A stretch of DNA of 64,000 nt from JAHEDH01 sp963753285 (GTDB lineage Bacteria; Actinomycetota; Acidimicrobiia; Spongiisociales; ZC4RG35): assembly GCA_963753285.1 (NCBI GenBank), contig CAVWBT010000001.1, positions 186,001-250,000 on the forward strand. Reading direction: 5' to 3'. The notes beneath the pieces are model-generated. The model was not told the origin of the DNA. It saw only the letters and a program-made list of their open reading frames with translations, and did not search any database. Below, in pieces: positions 37,310 through 45,969 of this stretch; position 1 is the first letter of the stretch; each line of letters starts with the position of its first letter. A program made the position numbers and the translations under genes.

Positions 37310-38582
37310 CCGATCGTTGATCGTCGTCAGCGGAGCGGTCGCCCGTGTCGGCGGCCACGAGGTCGATGTGAGAGGGCTGCGTCTCCGCCTCGGCGACACG
37401 ATCCGCATCGCTGGGTCGTGTGACGATCGCATCGGCGAGATCGTCGCAGTCGGGACCGAGAGCAGCACGGCACTCGTGTTCGGTTCCACCGACGGCATCG
37501 GCCGAGGCGACCGCGTCGTTCGTGTGCCCGAACCGCCAGGCGCCGTCGTCGGCGAACAGCTCCTGGGGCGCGTCGTCGACGGGCTGGGCCGCCCGATGGA
37601 CGGCCGACCTGCTCCGGACGGACTCTCGGTTCAGCTCGACGCCCCCGCTCCCCCGGCCATGGAACGCAAGCGCATCGATTCGGTGATCGGAACCGGCATC
37701 CGCCTCGTCGACACGCTGTGCACGGTCGGCCGCGGCCAGCGGATCGGGATCTTCGGGGGCTCCGGTGTCGGCAAGTCGACGCTCATGGGGATGCTCGCCA
37801 AAGGCACCACGGCAGACGTCAACGTGGTCGCCTTGATCGGCGAGCGCGGTCGAGAGGTTCGCGAGTTCATCGAGGACGAGCTTGGACCCGAGGGTCTAGC
37901 CCGTTCGATCGTCGTGGTTGCGACCTCCGACCAGCCGGCCCTGGTGCGGCTCCGAGCCGCCAAATACGCAACCCGGATCGCCGAGTGGTTCGCAGACGAG
38001 GGTCTCGACGTGATGCTCATGATGGACTCGGTCACCCGGCTCGCAATGGCACAGCGGGAGATCGGGCTCGCAGCGGGCGAGCCACCGACGGCGCGCGGCT
38101 ACACGCCGTCCGTCTTCACGGTTCTCCCCCAGCTCCTCGAGCGGACCGGGCCCCGTCAACACGGAACGATCACCGCCATGTACACGGTGCTCGTCGACGG
38201 AGACGACATGAACGACCCGATCGCGGACGCCGTGCGAGGCATCCTCGACGGGCACATCCTGTTGGACCGAAACCTCGCCGTACAGGGCCGGTACCCGGCC
38301 ATCGACCCACTCGGGTCGCTCAGTCGGCTGGCAGCGAAGCTGTGGACCGAGCCTCAGCGGGTGATGGCAACCGCCACTCGCGACGCGCTCGCAGCGGCCG
38401 CCGAGGTCGCCGAGTTGGTGGAAGTGGGGGCGTACGTCCCCGGTTCCAACCCACGCGCCGACCGTGGCCTTCGGGCCGCGCCGAGACTCGTCGAGTTCCT
38501 GAAGCAGACACCGGACGAGTCTGCACCGATGGAACAGAGCTGGGATCGCCTGGCGGGCATTCTCCTGGAGGTCGCGGCATGA
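37302..38582 (+). CDS. fliI: Flagellum-specific ATP synthase FliI (export ATPase)
   Basis: Energises early export with FliH and FliJ. 426 residues with Walker A GGSGVGKST (152-160), Walker B LMMDSVTR, and the family motif GYTPSVFTVLPQLLERTG. Overlaps fliJ. Confidence 0.96.
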   Translation: MSDRSLIVVSGAVARVGGHEVDVRGLRLRLGDTIRIAGSCDDRIGEIVAVGTESSTALVFGSTDGIGRGDRVVRVPEPPGAVVGEQLLGRVVDGLGRPMDGRPAPDGLSVQLDAPAPPAMERKRIDSVIGTGIRLVDTLCTVGRGQRIGIFGGSGVGKSTLMGMLAKGTTADVNVVALIGERGREVREFIEDELGPEGLARSIVVVATSDQPALVRLRAAKYATRIAEWFADEGLDVMLMMDSVTRLAMAQREIGLAAGEPPTARGYTPSVFTVLPQLLERTGPRQHGTITAMYTVLVDGDDMNDPIADAVRGILDGHILLDRNLAVQGRYPAIDPLGSLSRLAAKLWTEPQRVMATATRDALAAAAEVAELVEVGAYVPGSNPRADRGLRAAPRLVEFLKQTPDESAPMEQSWDRLAGILLEVAA

Positions 38583-39013
38583 AGAAACCCGACCGCGGGT
38601 TCGAACGGCTGGTGAGAGTCCGATCCATCTGGGAGCGGCAGGCAAAGACCAACGCCGCCGCCGCCGCCCGCGAGGCCGAGGAGCAGGCTCGACGGGAACG
38701 CGAGGCAGCGGACCTGCATCACGACACGCTGTCGGAGTCGAAGTCGCTCGTCACCCCGGAACAGCTCGAGCTTCAGCGGCTCCGGTCTGTGGCCACCCAC
38801 GCACAGCTGACCGAGGCAGCCGCAGCGCGGAGCAACGCGCAGGCCCGCTCCGATGCCGCCACCGGTGCGTGGCGGCGATCCTCCCAGGAGCACGACATGG
38901 CCGAAGAGCTCGACAGCCGGCGCAAGCAGGAGGCTGCCTACGAGGCTCGACGCGTCGCAGAACGCAGCCTCGACGAGCTCGTCGCCATGCGGCGCAAGCG
39001 GGGTCGCTCATGA
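38579..39013 (+). CDS. fliJ: Flagellar export protein FliJ
   Basis: 144-residue, almost entirely charged alpha-helical coiled coil, as expected for FliJ, the stalk-like partner of FliI. Opens with FERLVRVRSIWERQAK. ATG overlaps the fliI stop. Sequence conservation in this family is low, so the call relies on position and coiled coil. Confidence 0.83.
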   Translation: MKKPDRGFERLVRVRSIWERQAKTNAAAAAREAEEQARREREAADLHHDTLSESKSLVTPEQLELQRLRSVATHAQLTEAAAARSNAQARSDAATGAWRRSSQEHDMAEELDSRRKQEAAYEARRVAERSLDELVAMRRKRGRS

Positions 39014-39594
39014 GGGCCGACGGTCTGAGTGCAGTCCTTGCGAGGATCGAATCGATTCGCTCGGCCGTGCCCGGCCGTGATGTCGACTTCGCCCAGATCC
39101 TCGACGTCCGATCCGCCGACAGGCCGATGCACGAGACGCACGGACCCGCAACGCCGGCCTTCGCAGTCATCGAACGCCCCGACACGCCACCACCGGCCGG
39201 CGCAGCACGATGGCAGGCATCGATCCATCGCGCTGCAGCGGCCGCAGGCGTCGATCCCAAGCTCCTGACCGCCGTGGTCTGGACGGAGTCCGATTTCGTA
39301 CCCGATGCCGTCTCCACGGCGGGCGCGATCGGGTTGGCCCAGCTGATGCCGGCGACTGCAGAGATGCTCGGCGTCGACCCCAACGACCCGGAACAGAACC
39401 TGATGGGTGGCGCCCGCTACCTGTCCGACATGATCGAACGCTACGACGGGCGACTCGATCTCGCTCTCGCCGCATACAACGCCGGACCCACCACGGTGTC
39501 CCGGCTGTGGGATGGCGGATCCGAAGTCCCGATCAGCGGCCAGTACGTCCAGAAGGTCCTCGACCGTTTCCAACAGCTTGGAGAAACACCATGA
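39010..39594 (+). CDS. Lytic transglycosylase in the flagellar operon
   Basis: Peptidoglycan-cleaving enzyme of the Slt family that could open the wall for the rod. 194 residues; catalytic Glu93 in WTESDF, then GAIGLAQLMPATA and a C-terminal AAYNAGPTTV. No signal peptide is visible from the ATG at 39010, so export through the flagellar secretion system is likely. No flgJ is seen in the window. Overlaps fliJ and fliK by four bases each. Confidence 0.88.
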   Translation: MRADGLSAVLARIESIRSAVPGRDVDFAQILDVRSADRPMHETHGPATPAFAVIERPDTPPPAGAARWQASIHRAAAAAGVDPKLLTAVVWTESDFVPDAVSTAGAIGLAQLMPATAEMLGVDPNDPEQNLMGGARYLSDMIERYDGRLDLALAAYNAGPTTVSRLWDGGSEVPISGQYVQKVLDRFQQLGETP

Positions 39595-40766
39595 ACCTCG
39601 TCCCCATCGACACCGCCGGCACAGCACCGGAGCTCATAGGCGCTGATGCCTCCACTCGTGGCGACTTTGCGGCCCTCATGACAGCTCTGTTGTCGGGCGA
39701 TACCCAGATCGTCCCGCTCATCGACGTTCCGGTCGGTGAGCAGCTCGCTCAGGACCAGGAAGGCCCTGACGTCGACGAGGCCTCCGACATCGGCGCATCG
39801 ATCCTCGAGTTCATCGGCACCCCTCCGTCGGGGGTGATGATGAGCGCTCACATCGGCGACGCATCGCGGTCAGGGCCGACCGTGGTGACCGGCGAGGTGC
39901 CCGGGTCGATCGAAGACACCGCCGAAGCGGCCACCGTCGCAGTGCCGGCCGGGCCGATCGCAGCAACGACGATGGATGATGAGATCGCCATCGATGAAGC
40001 TGCGGTCGATTCGGCCGTCACGGTCGGCTTGGCGACCGTTCACCCGATCTCGAACCGGGCAACGCCCGAAGCCGACGTCGAAACCGCCGTACAGAGAGGT
40101 GACGTGCCCGGGGGGGCCGTGGCCGGTGGCACCGTGCCCCAGGGTGCCGGAACCGAGACCGACGGAGCTCTCCAATCCGATCCGCCTCGAGCGACACCGA
40201 CACCGACACCGACCGAGCCCAGGCCGGCCGCACCAGCGGCCACGCCCGCCTCCAACCCGATCGACGGGCAATCGGTTGGCCGACCCGTCACAGCGGCGCC
40301 GCAGATGGACTCGAACGTCGAACAAGGCGATGCGACGGAGCCACGGTCGCCACACCCCGACATCGAGGTCGACACCGGTGTCACTACTCGACCGACCGAC
40401 ACCGCCCGCCCCTTCGCAGCGATCTCACAACCAGCCATGGTCGGGATCGCCAGACGCGTCGAGGAGGCGATTGCGGCGCTCGCCACCAAGCCCGATCCCA
40501 AGATCGTCACGCTGCAGCTCGACGAGCTCGACGGACTCCGCATCACCGTTGCGCTCCGCCCCGACGGACTGCACCTCAGTTCGACCGGCGACCCGGGCCT
40601 GACCACCGAGATCGAACGAGCGCTCGCTGCCCGAGGCTTCGACATGGCGTCCGGTCGCGACGGTGAGCGGCGCGGAACCGAAGACGGCACCGACGACGGC
40701 TGGAGGCCGCAGCCGACCGCACCGAACCGGCACAACAGGACCAACCCATCCGGAATCCGGCTGTAG
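39591..40766 (+). CDS. fliK: Flagellar hook-length control protein FliK
   Basis: 391 residues. A long Pro/Thr/Ala-rich, low-complexity first two-thirds (the ruler part) is followed by a C-terminal domain (about 275-350) with LDELDGLRITVALRPDGLHL, which matches the FliK substrate-switch domain. The position between the transglycosylase and flgD supports the call. Confidence 0.85.
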   Translation: MNLVPIDTAGTAPELIGADASTRGDFAALMTALLSGDTQIVPLIDVPVGEQLAQDQEGPDVDEASDIGASILEFIGTPPSGVMMSAHIGDASRSGPTVVTGEVPGSIEDTAEAATVAVPAGPIAATTMDDEIAIDEAAVDSAVTVGLATVHPISNRATPEADVETAVQRGDVPGGAVAGGTVPQGAGTETDGALQSDPPRATPTPTPTEPRPAAPAATPASNPIDGQSVGRPVTAAPQMDSNVEQGDATEPRSPHPDIEVDTGVTTRPTDTARPFAAISQPAMVGIARRVEEAIAALATKPDPKIVTLQLDELDGLRITVALRPDGLHLSSTGDPGLTTEIERALAARGFDMASGRDGERRGTEDGTDDGWRPQPTAPNRHNRTNPSGIRL

Positions 40767-40774
40767 GAGACATC

Positions 40775-41194
40775 GTGAACGACATCAACCCGACCAACAT
40801 CGCCCCGATCGCCCCGCCGGCGACCATGACCGCCTCGGAGTCACTCGGCAACCTCGGACCGGATGCCTTCCTCAAGCTGCTTGTCGCGCAGCTCAAGTAC
40901 CAGAATCCGATGGAGCCGTCGGACGGCACGCAGCTGCTCCAGCAGACCGCTCAGTTCACCCAGGTCGAGACCCTGCAGTCACTTGCCGACAGCCAAGAAC
41001 AGCTGATGAACGTCACACAGTTCAGTTTGGCCGTCGGGTTGAGCGGCAAGCAGGTCTCTGCCTACGACGCAAGCGGCAACCGGGTCGAAGGCCAAGTGGA
41101 GAGCATCAGATTCGCCTCCACCGGACCGGAGCTCCAGATCGACCAGAACTGGGTGCCTCTCTCCAACGTCCTGGAGGTGGCGCCAGAAGACTGA
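40775..41194 (+). CDS. flgD: Flagellar hook capping protein FlgD
   Basis: Cap needed for hook polymerisation. 139 residues from GTG preceded by TAGGAG. Contains the FlgD signature FLKLLVAQLKYQNPMEPSDG (about 33-52) and QFTQVETLQ. Short form, lacking the Fn3-like C-terminal domain of longer FlgD. Confidence 0.94.
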   Translation: MNDINPTNIAPIAPPATMTASESLGNLGPDAFLKLLVAQLKYQNPMEPSDGTQLLQQTAQFTQVETLQSLADSQEQLMNVTQFSLAVGLSGKQVSAYDASGNRVEGQVESIRFASTGPELQIDQNWVPLSNVLEVAPED

Positions 41195-41223
41195 ATTCCA
41201 CCCTGTGGCTGCCGACAGGGTGG
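41192..41223 (+). promoter_or_regulatory. Stem-loop and weak FliA-type promoter upstream of flgE
   Basis: Stem CCACCCTGT/ACAGGGTGG (9 bp, 8-base loop) right after flgD. The loop and right arm contain GCCGACAG with TGAA 15 bases upstream, a partial match to the FliA-type promoter. It may act as partial terminator, promoter or both. Confidence 0.4.
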
Positions 41224-41309
41224 TCCACGACGCATGAAGCCTTCCGGCTCACGGATCGAGCCGGGCCCGCCCCACGGATTGGGTCCCCCCTACAGGAGGA
41301 CCGCACAAC

Positions 41310-42536
41310 ATGATGCGCTCAATGTTCGCAGGCATCTCAGGCCTGCGCTCGCACCAGACGATGATGGATGTCGTCGGAAACAACATCTCGAACGTCAACA
41401 CGGCAGGCTTCAAGTCCTCCGTCGTGACCTTCAAGGAAGCTCTCAGTCAGACGATTCAAGGTCCGACTGCCGCCGGCGGCGACACCGGCGGGGCGAACCC
41501 GATCCAGATCGGGCTCGGTGTGAAAGTCGGGTCGATCGATGCCGTGTTCACGCAGGGCGCCACACAGGTGACCGGCCGCTCGACCGACCTGGCGATCCAG
41601 GGCGCCGGCTTCTTCGTGCTCGACACGGCCGGCAGCCGCGAGTACACCCGAGCCGGGAACTTCAGCTTCGATTCCGACGGCAACCTGGTCGGCAACGGCG
41701 GCACCCGCGTGATGGGCTGGCTCGCCGACTCGACGGGTGTGATCGACATGTCCGCCTCGATCCGGAACGTCCAGATCCCTCTCAGCCAGGTCATCGACCC
41801 GGTGATCACGACCACGGTCGAGGTAGGCGGAAACCTCCCCGCCGACCTTCCCGTCGGTGAATCGACCACCACGAGCATTCCGGTGTTCGATTCGCTCGGC
41901 AATCCGCACGAGTTGCTCCTGAGGTTCGAGAACAACGCACCGAACGACTGGACGCTCACCGGTGAGATCGACGGGAACGCAATCACGGTGTCCGCCGGGA
42001 ACGTCACCTTCGGACCGGACGGTGCACTCACGAGCGTCAGCCCGATCAACGTCAGTGGATACACGCCCCCTGGCGCCGACCCGATGACCTTCGACGTCGA
42101 GCTCCAGGGTGACACCCCGATCGTCCAGTACGGCGGGACTGACTCGATGGAGGCGTTCCAGCAGGACGGAAACGCCATCGGCTTCCTCCGCGACGTGGTC
42201 ATCGGCACCGACGGCACCATCACCGGTCAGTTCTCGAACGGGTACACCAAGCCGCTCGGCGTGGTGGCGATGGCCACGTTCGCGAACCCGACCGGCCTGA
42301 TGAAGGCCGGGGACTCGAGGTTCGAGGCGTCGACGAACTCGGGTGAGCCGCTCATCGGCCAGGCCGGAACCGGCAACCGCGGTGCGATGTCAGCAGGAAC
42401 CCTGGAGATGTCGAACGTCGACCTCGCCCAGGAGTTCACCAACATGATCATCGCCCAGCGCGGCTTCCAGGCCAACAGCCGGATCATCACCGCCTCCGAC
42501 GAGATCCTCGCCGACCTCGTCAACATGAAGCGATAG
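41310..42536 (+). CDS. flgE: Flagellar hook protein FlgE
   Basis: Hook subunit. 408 residues; N-terminal MFAGISGLRSHQTMMDVVGNNISNVNT, a variable middle, and a C-terminal NVDLAQEFTNMIIAQRGFQANSR helix. Strong ribosome-binding site (AGGAGG). No separate flgF or flgG gene is found in this locus. Confidence 0.95.
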   Translation: MMRSMFAGISGLRSHQTMMDVVGNNISNVNTAGFKSSVVTFKEALSQTIQGPTAAGGDTGGANPIQIGLGVKVGSIDAVFTQGATQVTGRSTDLAIQGAGFFVLDTAGSREYTRAGNFSFDSDGNLVGNGGTRVMGWLADSTGVIDMSASIRNVQIPLSQVIDPVITTTVEVGGNLPADLPVGESTTTSIPVFDSLGNPHELLLRFENNAPNDWTLTGEIDGNAITVSAGNVTFGPDGALTSVSPINVSGYTPPGADPMTFDVELQGDTPIVQYGGTDSMEAFQQDGNAIGFLRDVVIGTDGTITGQFSNGYTKPLGVVAMATFANPTGLMKAGDSRFEASTNSGEPLIGQAGTGNRGAMSAGTLEMSNVDLAQEFTNMIIAQRGFQANSRIITASDEILADLVNMKR

Positions 42537-42547
42537 CGCAGACCCCG

Positions 42548-42584
42548 GAGGGGGTTGACGGGTAGTCCACCCGTCAACCCCCTC
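42548..42584 (+). terminator. Terminator of the flgB-flgE unit
   Basis: Perfect 16-bp stem beginning GAGGGGGTTGACGGGT with a five-base loop, 11 bases after the flgE stop. Confidence 0.85.
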
Positions 42585-42850
42585 TTGCGCGTTGAGCGGC
42601 ACTCGACACGTTGGCCACAATCGCGCCAACCGTGCTGTCGGCTTTCGGTCATCGGCCATCGGGGAACTCAGGGCGCGGCATTGCCCGAGCTATTGGAATC
42701 GATCTCGAACACACTCGGGCCGAGGAAGGGACGCGATGGCGCCGGATGGAGTTCTATGCACCTCCGAGAGGCGGCACCACCCCGCCCCCGGGAGCCGACT
42801 TCTGAGAGCCGACGGCCGACAGCACTTCAACACGCGACTGTGGTGCCGAA
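42585..42850. repeat. Intergenic imperfect inverted repeat upstream of motA
   Basis: Left arm at 42632-42662 (GTGCTGTCGGCTTTCGGTC, then ATCGGCCATCGG) and right arm at 42798-42825 (GAGAGCCGACGGCCGACAGC) are complementary. No coding sequence is supported between flgE and motA. Confidence 0.6.
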
Positions 42851-42853
42851 CGC

Positions 42854-42880
42854 TTATCCCGGCCGCGCGGGTGTCGACAG
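42854..42880 (+). promoter_or_regulatory. FliA-type promoter of motA
   Basis: TTAT, 15-base spacer, GTCGACAG; leader of about 80 bases before motA. Confidence 0.7.
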
Positions 42881-42964
42881 GGGTGAGGAGCAAGGAAGCT
42901 CACAGAACGCACACGGAGGTGGCGCCATGCGGCGCATGTCGCACGACAACTCAGGACAGCCATC

Positions 42965-43753
42965 ATGCTGACCATCGTCGGCATCGTGCTCTCGATCCTC
43001 GCCATCGTCGTCGCAACCCTCATCGACGGCAACAGCTTCGGTGCACTCGTCGGACCGTCATCGCTGGTTCTCGTCGGTCTCGGATCCCTCGGCGCAACCA
43101 TGGCCGGCTACGACCTGCCGGACCTCAAGCGCCTCCCGAAGGCAGCCATCGCCTCGTTCACCCAGAAGATCCAGGACTCGAGCGACACCGTCAGCATCCT
43201 CATGCGATTCGCCGAGACCGCCCGCAAGGAAGGGGTGCTTGCCCTCGAGTCGAGCCTGAAAGACGTCGAGGACCCATTCCTCCAGTCAGGCCTCCAGCTC
43301 GTGGTCGACGGCATGGACACCGACACGATCCGGGGAATCCTCGACACGGAGCTCGACGCGCTCGACGCCCGACACCAGACCATGATCGGGATGTTCAAGG
43401 CGCTCGGCGCCTACGCACCGACGATGGGCATGGTCGGGACCGTCATCGGTCTGATCAACATGCTGCAGAACCTGTCCGACCCCTCTCAGCTGGGTCTCGG
43501 CATGTCGGTGGCCCTGCTCACCACGCTGTACGGGGTCATCTTCGCCAACCTCTTCTATCTGCCGATCGGCAACAAGCTCGAGCGGCTGCACAACGCCGAG
43601 CTCGAGAGCCGCGAGCTGGTCGTCGAGGGCATCCTCGCCATCCAGGGCGGCTCGAGCCCCAGGCTGCTCGTCGAGCGGCTCGAAGCACGGCTCGATCCCG
43701 CCTCCCGCGTCGGCCACCAGGCCCGGGCAGGCGCCTCGAAGGAGGCTGCCTGA
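42965..43753 (+). CDS. motA: Flagellar motor stator protein MotA
   Basis: Proton (or sodium) channel subunit. 262 residues with four hydrophobic segments; family motifs KLPKAAIASF-like early cytoplasmic region, ALGAYAPTMGMVGTVIGLI and MSVALLTTLYGVIFANLF. Overlaps motB by one base. Confidence 0.95.
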   Translation: MLTIVGIVLSILAIVVATLIDGNSFGALVGPSSLVLVGLGSLGATMAGYDLPDLKRLPKAAIASFTQKIQDSSDTVSILMRFAETARKEGVLALESSLKDVEDPFLQSGLQLVVDGMDTDTIRGILDTELDALDARHQTMIGMFKALGAYAPTMGMVGTVIGLINMLQNLSDPSQLGLGMSVALLTTLYGVIFANLFYLPIGNKLERLHNAELESRELVVEGILAIQGGSSPRLLVERLEARLDPASRVGHQARAGASKEAA

Positions 43754-44586
43754 TGGCCAAGCGCAGGGGCGGCGCCGGCTCAGGAGATGCCGGCGGTGCC
43801 TGGCTCACCACATACGGCGACACCGTGACGCTGCTGCTGGCCTTCTTCGTGATGCTCTACGCCATCAGCCAGGTCGACGCCGTCAAGTTTCAGTTGCTCG
43901 TGTCGGGCCTCGAAGACCCGTTCGACAACAAGGCAGCCGTCGAGGGCCTACTGGAGACCGGCAATGGAATCGTCGGCCCCACCCAGCGGCAAGAGCCACA
44001 GCCCACCGGAGTCCAGGGCATCGACATCGGGCCGGCACAGGTCCAACTCGGCGAACCCACCGCCGTGACCGACGCCGTCCCGACCCGGACACTCTCCACC
44101 GAATCGGAGTTGATCGAGGTGAGGGACCAGCTCCTCGAAGCATTCGAGCTGATCGGGATCTCGACCCGGCTCGGGGCCGAGATCGACACCCGCGGGCTGG
44201 TCATCTCGATCGCCACCGACGACGTGCTGTTCGCATCCGGCTCGCCCGAGCTGGCCCCCGACGCCGCCGAACTGATAGGCGCAATCACGCCCGTGCTCAG
44301 AGACTTCGACAACGAGATCCGGATCGAAGGACACACCGACACGGTGCCCCTCAACGACAACGGCTACACGAACTGGAATCTCTCCAGCGACCGAGCCCTC
44401 GCCGTTCTCGGACTGCTCGCCGCCGACCCACAGATCGATCCCCATCGGTTGTCCGCGACGGGCTACGGCGAGTATCGCCCGATCGCATCCAACTCCACCG
44501 ACGCAGGCAAACAACAGAACAGGAGGGTCGAGCTGGTCATCGCTGCAGCCACCCCACCGGACATGCAGGAGACGAACAATGAGTGA
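43753..44586 (+). CDS. motB: Flagellar motor stator protein MotB
   Basis: 277 residues: one N-terminal transmembrane helix with the ion-carrying Asp23 in TTYGDTVTLLLAFFV, a linker, and an OmpA-like peptidoglycan-binding domain (about 140-262, IRIEGHTDTVPL and NRRVEL). Overlaps fliL by eight bases. Confidence 0.95.
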   Translation: MAKRRGGAGSGDAGGAWLTTYGDTVTLLLAFFVMLYAISQVDAVKFQLLVSGLEDPFDNKAAVEGLLETGNGIVGPTQRQEPQPTGVQGIDIGPAQVQLGEPTAVTDAVPTRTLSTESELIEVRDQLLEAFELIGISTRLGAEIDTRGLVISIATDDVLFASGSPELAPDAAELIGAITPVLRDFDNEIRIEGHTDTVPLNDNGYTNWNLSSDRALAVLGLLAADPQIDPHRLSATGYGEYRPIASNSTDAGKQQNRRVELVIAAATPPDMQETNNE

Positions 44587-45043
44587 TGAACAGGTAGAAG
44601 AGACCACAGAAAAGACGGGTGGCAAGAAGAAGCTGGTGATGATTGCGGTGCCGATCGTCGTCGTGATCGCCGCGGCGGCGGGGTTCTTCCTCCGCAGTGG
44701 CGACACCGCCGAGGCAGCCGTACCGACGACCGTTCCCGTTGTCGAGGGCGAGGTCATCGAGGTCGACACCATGACCGTCAACCTCGTCGGCGAGGAAGGC
44801 CGCTACGCCAGAGTCGGGTTCGCAGTCGTGCTCGACTCCACCGCCGAGAGCGGAGCCGTCGGAATGAAGGTACCGCTGATGCGGGACGCAACCCTCACCG
44901 TCATGACCGGCTTCAACGCGACCGAACTCCAGACCGCCGAAGGCATGGAACGCCTCCGCCACGAGCTGTCCGATGCAATCGTCGCCATCTTCCCCGACGG
45001 AGAAGTCATCCGAGCCGTCCTCACCGAACTGATCGTGCAATGA
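44579..45043 (+). CDS. fliL: Flagellar basal body-associated protein FliL
   Basis: 154 residues, single transmembrane helix (about 20-38), FliL domain with MTVNLVGEEGRYARVGFAVVL and a C-terminal VLTELIVQ ending typical of the family. Supports stator function. Last gene of the motAB unit. Confidence 0.9.
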   Translation: MSDEQVEETTEKTGGKKKLVMIAVPIVVVIAAAAGFFLRSGDTAEAAVPTTVPVVEGEVIEVDTMTVNLVGEEGRYARVGFAVVLDSTAESGAVGMKVPLMRDATLTVMTGFNATELQTAEGMERLRHELSDAIVAIFPDGEVIRAVLTELIVQ

Positions 45044-45045
45044 GT

Positions 45046-45188
45046 TGTCCCCAGCAGCTGGGGAGGGCGGGAGGTCCCTGCCGCCGAGGAACGAGGCGGT
45101 AGGGGCACTCCCGGAACGGGCGGAGAGGTCCCCTCCGAGGCTCGTTCCTCGCCTCGCAGGGACCTTCCCCAGCAAGCTGGGGGACAAG
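45046..45188. repeat. Long imperfect hairpin between fliL and fliN2
   Basis: Arms 45046-45088 and about 45145-45186 pair through three blocks: TTGTCCCCAGC with GCTGGGGGACAA, GGTCCCTGC with GCAGGGACC, and GAGGAACGAG with CTCGTTCCTC. It insulates the motAB unit from the next promoter. Confidence 0.7.
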
Positions 45189-45196
45189 CCGACCGC

Positions 45197-45223
45197 TTAA
45201 CCGCAGTGGAGCGCGGCCGACCG
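45197..45223 (+). promoter_or_regulatory. FliA-type promoter of fliN2-fliOPQR
   Basis: TTAA, 15-base spacer, GCCGACCG, ending 7 bases before the GTG start. Confidence 0.72.
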
Positions 45224-45230
45224 GGGTGGG

Positions 45231-45557
45231 GTGACCGAACAGAACCGACAACCCGTCGTGTCTCCCGTCATGCTCCCCGATCTCGGATCAGGGCGGCCGC
45301 CGACGGAGGCGAGATCGCTGCGATCCCTCGCAGCCGTCCCGATGACGGTCAGTGTGATTCTGGGCAAGGCGTCGATGACCATCGCCGAGTTCGAGAGCCT
45401 CGAACCGGGCGACCTCATCAGGCTGGACCGGGCACCGGACGCGACCGTCGACCTCTTCATCAATGGCGTCCACGCCGCAGAAGGGGACGTGATCGTCATC
45501 GACGACCACGTTGCCGCCCGGATCGGACATCTCCACCTGGGGACGACCGATGAGTGA
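45231..45557 (+). CDS. fliN: Flagellar motor switch protein FliN (second, short copy)
   Basis: 108 residues; the C-terminal 75 form one SpoA domain (MTVSVILGKASMTIAEFESL through GHLHLG). The GTG start sits 7 bases from the promoter -10. Normal FliN length, unlike the 220-residue copy at 19443. Overlaps fliO by eight bases. Confidence 0.87.
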   Translation: MTEQNRQPVVSPVMLPDLGSGRPPTEARSLRSLAAVPMTVSVILGKASMTIAEFESLEPGDLIRLDRAPDATVDLFINGVHAAEGDVIVIDDHVAARIGHLHLGTTDE

Positions 45558-45969
45558 CTCGCTCGGACAGATGATCCCTGCGCTGGTGATCTTCGTCGGC
45601 GGACCGCTGCTGATCTGGTGGCTCAAGCGGGGCCGGCCGACGGCGGGCGGAGGGCTGCGGGTGAGCGCCCGAACCGCGCTCACACGCAATTCGGTCATCG
45701 CCGTCGTCGAACTCGATGACAGGCGCCTCTTGATCGGAGCCACCGATCACGGCGTCACCCTGCTGTCGGAACTCGGGATGGACACTCCGAGCACGGCCCA
45801 GCCACAGCTCCCCCTTTCACACTCCATCGAACTCGGGCAGGACGCCCGAACCACGGAAGACCCGGTCCCCAGCGGACCGGCCGGGCCAAGGACGAGCCCA
45901 CTCGAACAGCTTCGGGTCATGACGACCCGGCGAGTGACCCGTCCGAGGCCCCCTCGTGTCCGCCACTAG
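45550..45969 (+). CDS. fliO: Flagellar biosynthesis protein FliO
   Basis: 139 residues: an N-terminal transmembrane helix, then a small beta domain with RNSVIAVVELDDRRLLIGATDHGVTLLSEL, as in FliO, which assists assembly of the FliP ring. Position between fliN and fliP is decisive. Overlaps fliP. Confidence 0.85.
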   Translation: MSDSLGQMIPALVIFVGGPLLIWWLKRGRPTAGGGLRVSARTALTRNSVIAVVELDDRRLLIGATDHGVTLLSELGMDTPSTAQPQLPLSHSIELGQDARTTEDPVPSGPAGPRTSPLEQLRVMTTRRVTRPRPPRVRH

